From: CAYXPG01 sp964564845
Lineage (GTDB): Bacteria; Planctomycetota; Phycisphaerae; Sedimentisphaerales; Anaerobacaceae
NCBI GenBank assembly: GCA_964564845.1
Contig: CAZMCN010000103.1
Location: 1-7,797, forward strand
Length of the DNA: 7,797 nt
Reading direction: 5' to 3'
The notes beneath the pieces are model-generated. The model was not told where the DNA came from. It searched no databases and saw only the letters and a list, made by a program, of their open reading frames with translations. Position numbers and translations under genes: made by a program. This document shows, one piece after another, positions 7,381 through 7,797 of this stretch (position 1 is its first letter; each line of letters begins with the position of its first letter).

Positions 7381-7437
7381 TAGTTCATTGTTCGTTGTTC
7401 GTAGTTCATTGTTCGTTGTTCATTGTTCATTGTTCAT
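7375..7437. repeat. Heptamer tandem repeat, block B (9 units)
   Basis: Exactly nine units of WGTTCRT (63 nt) with no indels, varying only at positions 1 (A/T) and 6 (A/G). The block ends directly at the first 37-nt module. Confidence 0.88.
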
Positions 7438-7474
7438 AGTTTCCGCCTTCGCCGGGGCTACGGCGGACAGGTGT
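7438..7474. repeat. 37-nt GC-rich module, copy 1
   Basis: The module starts AGTTTCCGCC and ends GGCGGACAGGTGT. It holds an inverted repeat, TCCGCC (7442-7447) with GGCGGA (7462-7467). It is identical to 7552-7588 and is flanked on both sides by heptamers. Confidence 0.85.
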
Positions 7475-7551
7475 AGTTCATTGTTCATAGTTCATTGTTC
7501 GTTGTTCATAGTTCGTAGTTCATTGTTCATAGTTCGTAGTTCGTTGTTCGT
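7475..7551. repeat. Heptamer tandem repeat, block C (11 units)
   Basis: Exactly eleven units of WGTTCRT (77 nt), no indels, filling the gap between the two 37-nt modules. Confidence 0.88.
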
Positions 7552-7648
7552 AGTTTCCGCCTTCGCCGGGGCTACGGCGGACAGGTGTAGTTCGTAGTTG
7601 GTTGTTGATGCTGGTGGCTTTGATGAGCGTTTTGAATTTACTGTTCAT
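7520..7648 (-). pseudogene. Truncated gene start running into the repeat array
   Basis: ATG at 7646-7648 (minus strand) has AAGG at 7657-7660 with an 8-nt spacer and a strong promoter upstream. The first 14 codons read MNSKFKTLIKATSI, which looks like a normal protein start. The frame then passes through degenerate heptamers and the 37-nt module and stops with TGA at 7520-7522 inside a heptamer, giving 42 codons whose tail is repeat-encoded (NYEQRTTNYEQ). I read this as a gene cut off by repeat insertion or expansion, or a repurposed start. I cannot name the original gene. A short translated peptide is possible. Confidence 0.35.
7552..7588. repeat. 37-nt GC-rich module, copy 2
   Basis: Identical over 37 nt to 7438-7474, 114 nt away. 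It is followed by one perfect heptamer (7589-7595) and two degenerate ones (to 7609). Confidence 0.85.
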
Positions 7649-7697
7649 TTTACCCGCCTTTGCGTGTATCAATATAACGATGTTCAATTTGATAGGT

Positions 7698-7726
7698 ATT
7701 ATACAGCGGTTAAAGTTAAATGTAAA
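7698..7726 (-). promoter_or_regulatory. Strong sigma70-type promoter, minus strand
   Basis: On the minus strand TTTACA (7721-7726, 5/6) is followed after 17 nt by a perfect TATAAT (7698-7703). Transcription would start near 7691, about 43 nt before the ATG at 7648, and would run through the repeat array toward trpA. It is the best promoter match in the window. Confidence 0.65.
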
Positions 7727-7740
7727 GCGAAAATTTTGGA

Positions 7741-7797
7741 TTAGCCACCTATGAAGAGCTCAAAGTCAAGTGATAAAATTTCTTTTCCCTCATTTTT
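7741..7797 (-). CDS. Possible C-terminal end of a minus-strand gene at the right edge
   Basis: The minus-strand frame is open from the window edge for 18 codons and ends ...LSLDFELFIGG with TAA at 7741-7743, 14 nt before the -35 box of the strong promoter. The position fits a gene end before a new transcription unit, but the stretch is too short to identify or to exclude chance. Confidence 0.2.
   Translation of the reverse strand, partial: KNEGKEILSLDFELFIGG

Larger units (their letters stand above)
7146..7797. other. Repeat-filled intergenic region upstream of trpA
   Basis: No intact gene is supported here. From left to right it holds the trpA ribosome site, a non-repetitive stretch to about 7249, two AATTGGGTTTG tracts, heptamer blocks and two 37-nt modules to about 7609, then a minus-strand start codon, RBS and promoter (7646-7726) and a possible gene tail at the edge. 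Several long open frames cross it on both strands, but they are by-products of the stop-poor repeats. Confidence 0.7.

Noticed and set aside
7169..7381. Minus-strand frame of 70 codons with NKPN and NYELRTTN
   Set aside because: It is repeat-encoded, starts inside a heptamer, and has no ribosome binding site; treated as repeat, not gene.
7337..7597. Plus-strand frame of 86 codons with 7-residue periodicity (SSLFVVR-like)
   Set aside because: It is the translation of heptamer repeats, starts at TTG without a ribosome site and is open only because the repeats lack stops.
7285..7609. CRISPR array
   Set aside because: The units are contiguous heptamers and two 37-nt modules; the sequence between modules is itself repetitive, so there are no unique spacers and no cas genes.
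7520..7648. trp attenuator leader peptide
   Set aside because: The 42-codon ORF upstream of trpA contains no Trp codons and no terminator/antiterminator pair was found.
7751..7797. Plus-strand gene start ATG 7751 at the right edge
   Set aside because: There is no Shine-Dalgarno or promoter before it and only 15 codons are visible; the opposite strand offers an equally plausible gene tail.

Overview
The window carries three complete plus-strand genes, one complete minus-strand gene, and a repeat-filled intergenic region at the right end. Base use is moderate in G+C. The right-hand repeats (heptamer blocks, a CCGCC...GGCGG module, and tracts that read 'QNKPNQTQF' on the minus strand) resemble repeats I associate from memory with Planctomycetota, especially Phycisphaerae/Sedimentisphaerales-like metagenome genomes. 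That assignment is an inference. The genes alone would fit many Gram-negative-type bacteria. The lipoprotein signal on the peptidase implies a cell with an export pathway and lipoprotein anchoring.

Layout: 1-300 holds an unidentified open tail and a possible promoter. 301-2478 is a glycogen debranching enzyme (GH133-type, GDE_N + GDE_C). Immediately downstream a good sigma70-type promoter overlaps its stop codon and drives a lipoprotein zinc metallopeptidase of the M2 (ACE-like) type (2557-4236), followed after 54 nt by an OPT-family oligopeptide transporter (start re-assigned to ATG 4291; ends 6273). The last two look like an operon for extracytoplasmic peptide trimming and uptake. On the opposite strand, 6348-7145 is trpA (tryptophan synthase alpha), convergent with the transporter and without trpB beside it. 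Upstream of trpA lie about 330 nt of nested repeats. Beyond them is a strong minus-strand promoter with RBS and ATG whose reading frame runs straight into the repeats, which looks like a gene cut off after about 14 codons.

The most interesting signal is inside the debranching enzyme. Three short palindromic elements interrupt the coding sequence in frame. Two are near-identical 39-nt copies (37/39) in opposite orientation. The third shares the same design: an ATGGGG lead, then a 10-bp stem with an 8-nt loop. The third is bracketed by a 7-bp direct repeat, and removing 42 nt restores a continuous sequence. All three are stop-free, and they lie at the N-terminus, in a probable turn of the N-domain, and at or near the interdomain linker. 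This is the behaviour of protein-coding palindromic elements such as those of Rickettsia, here in what seems a different lineage and clustered in one gene.
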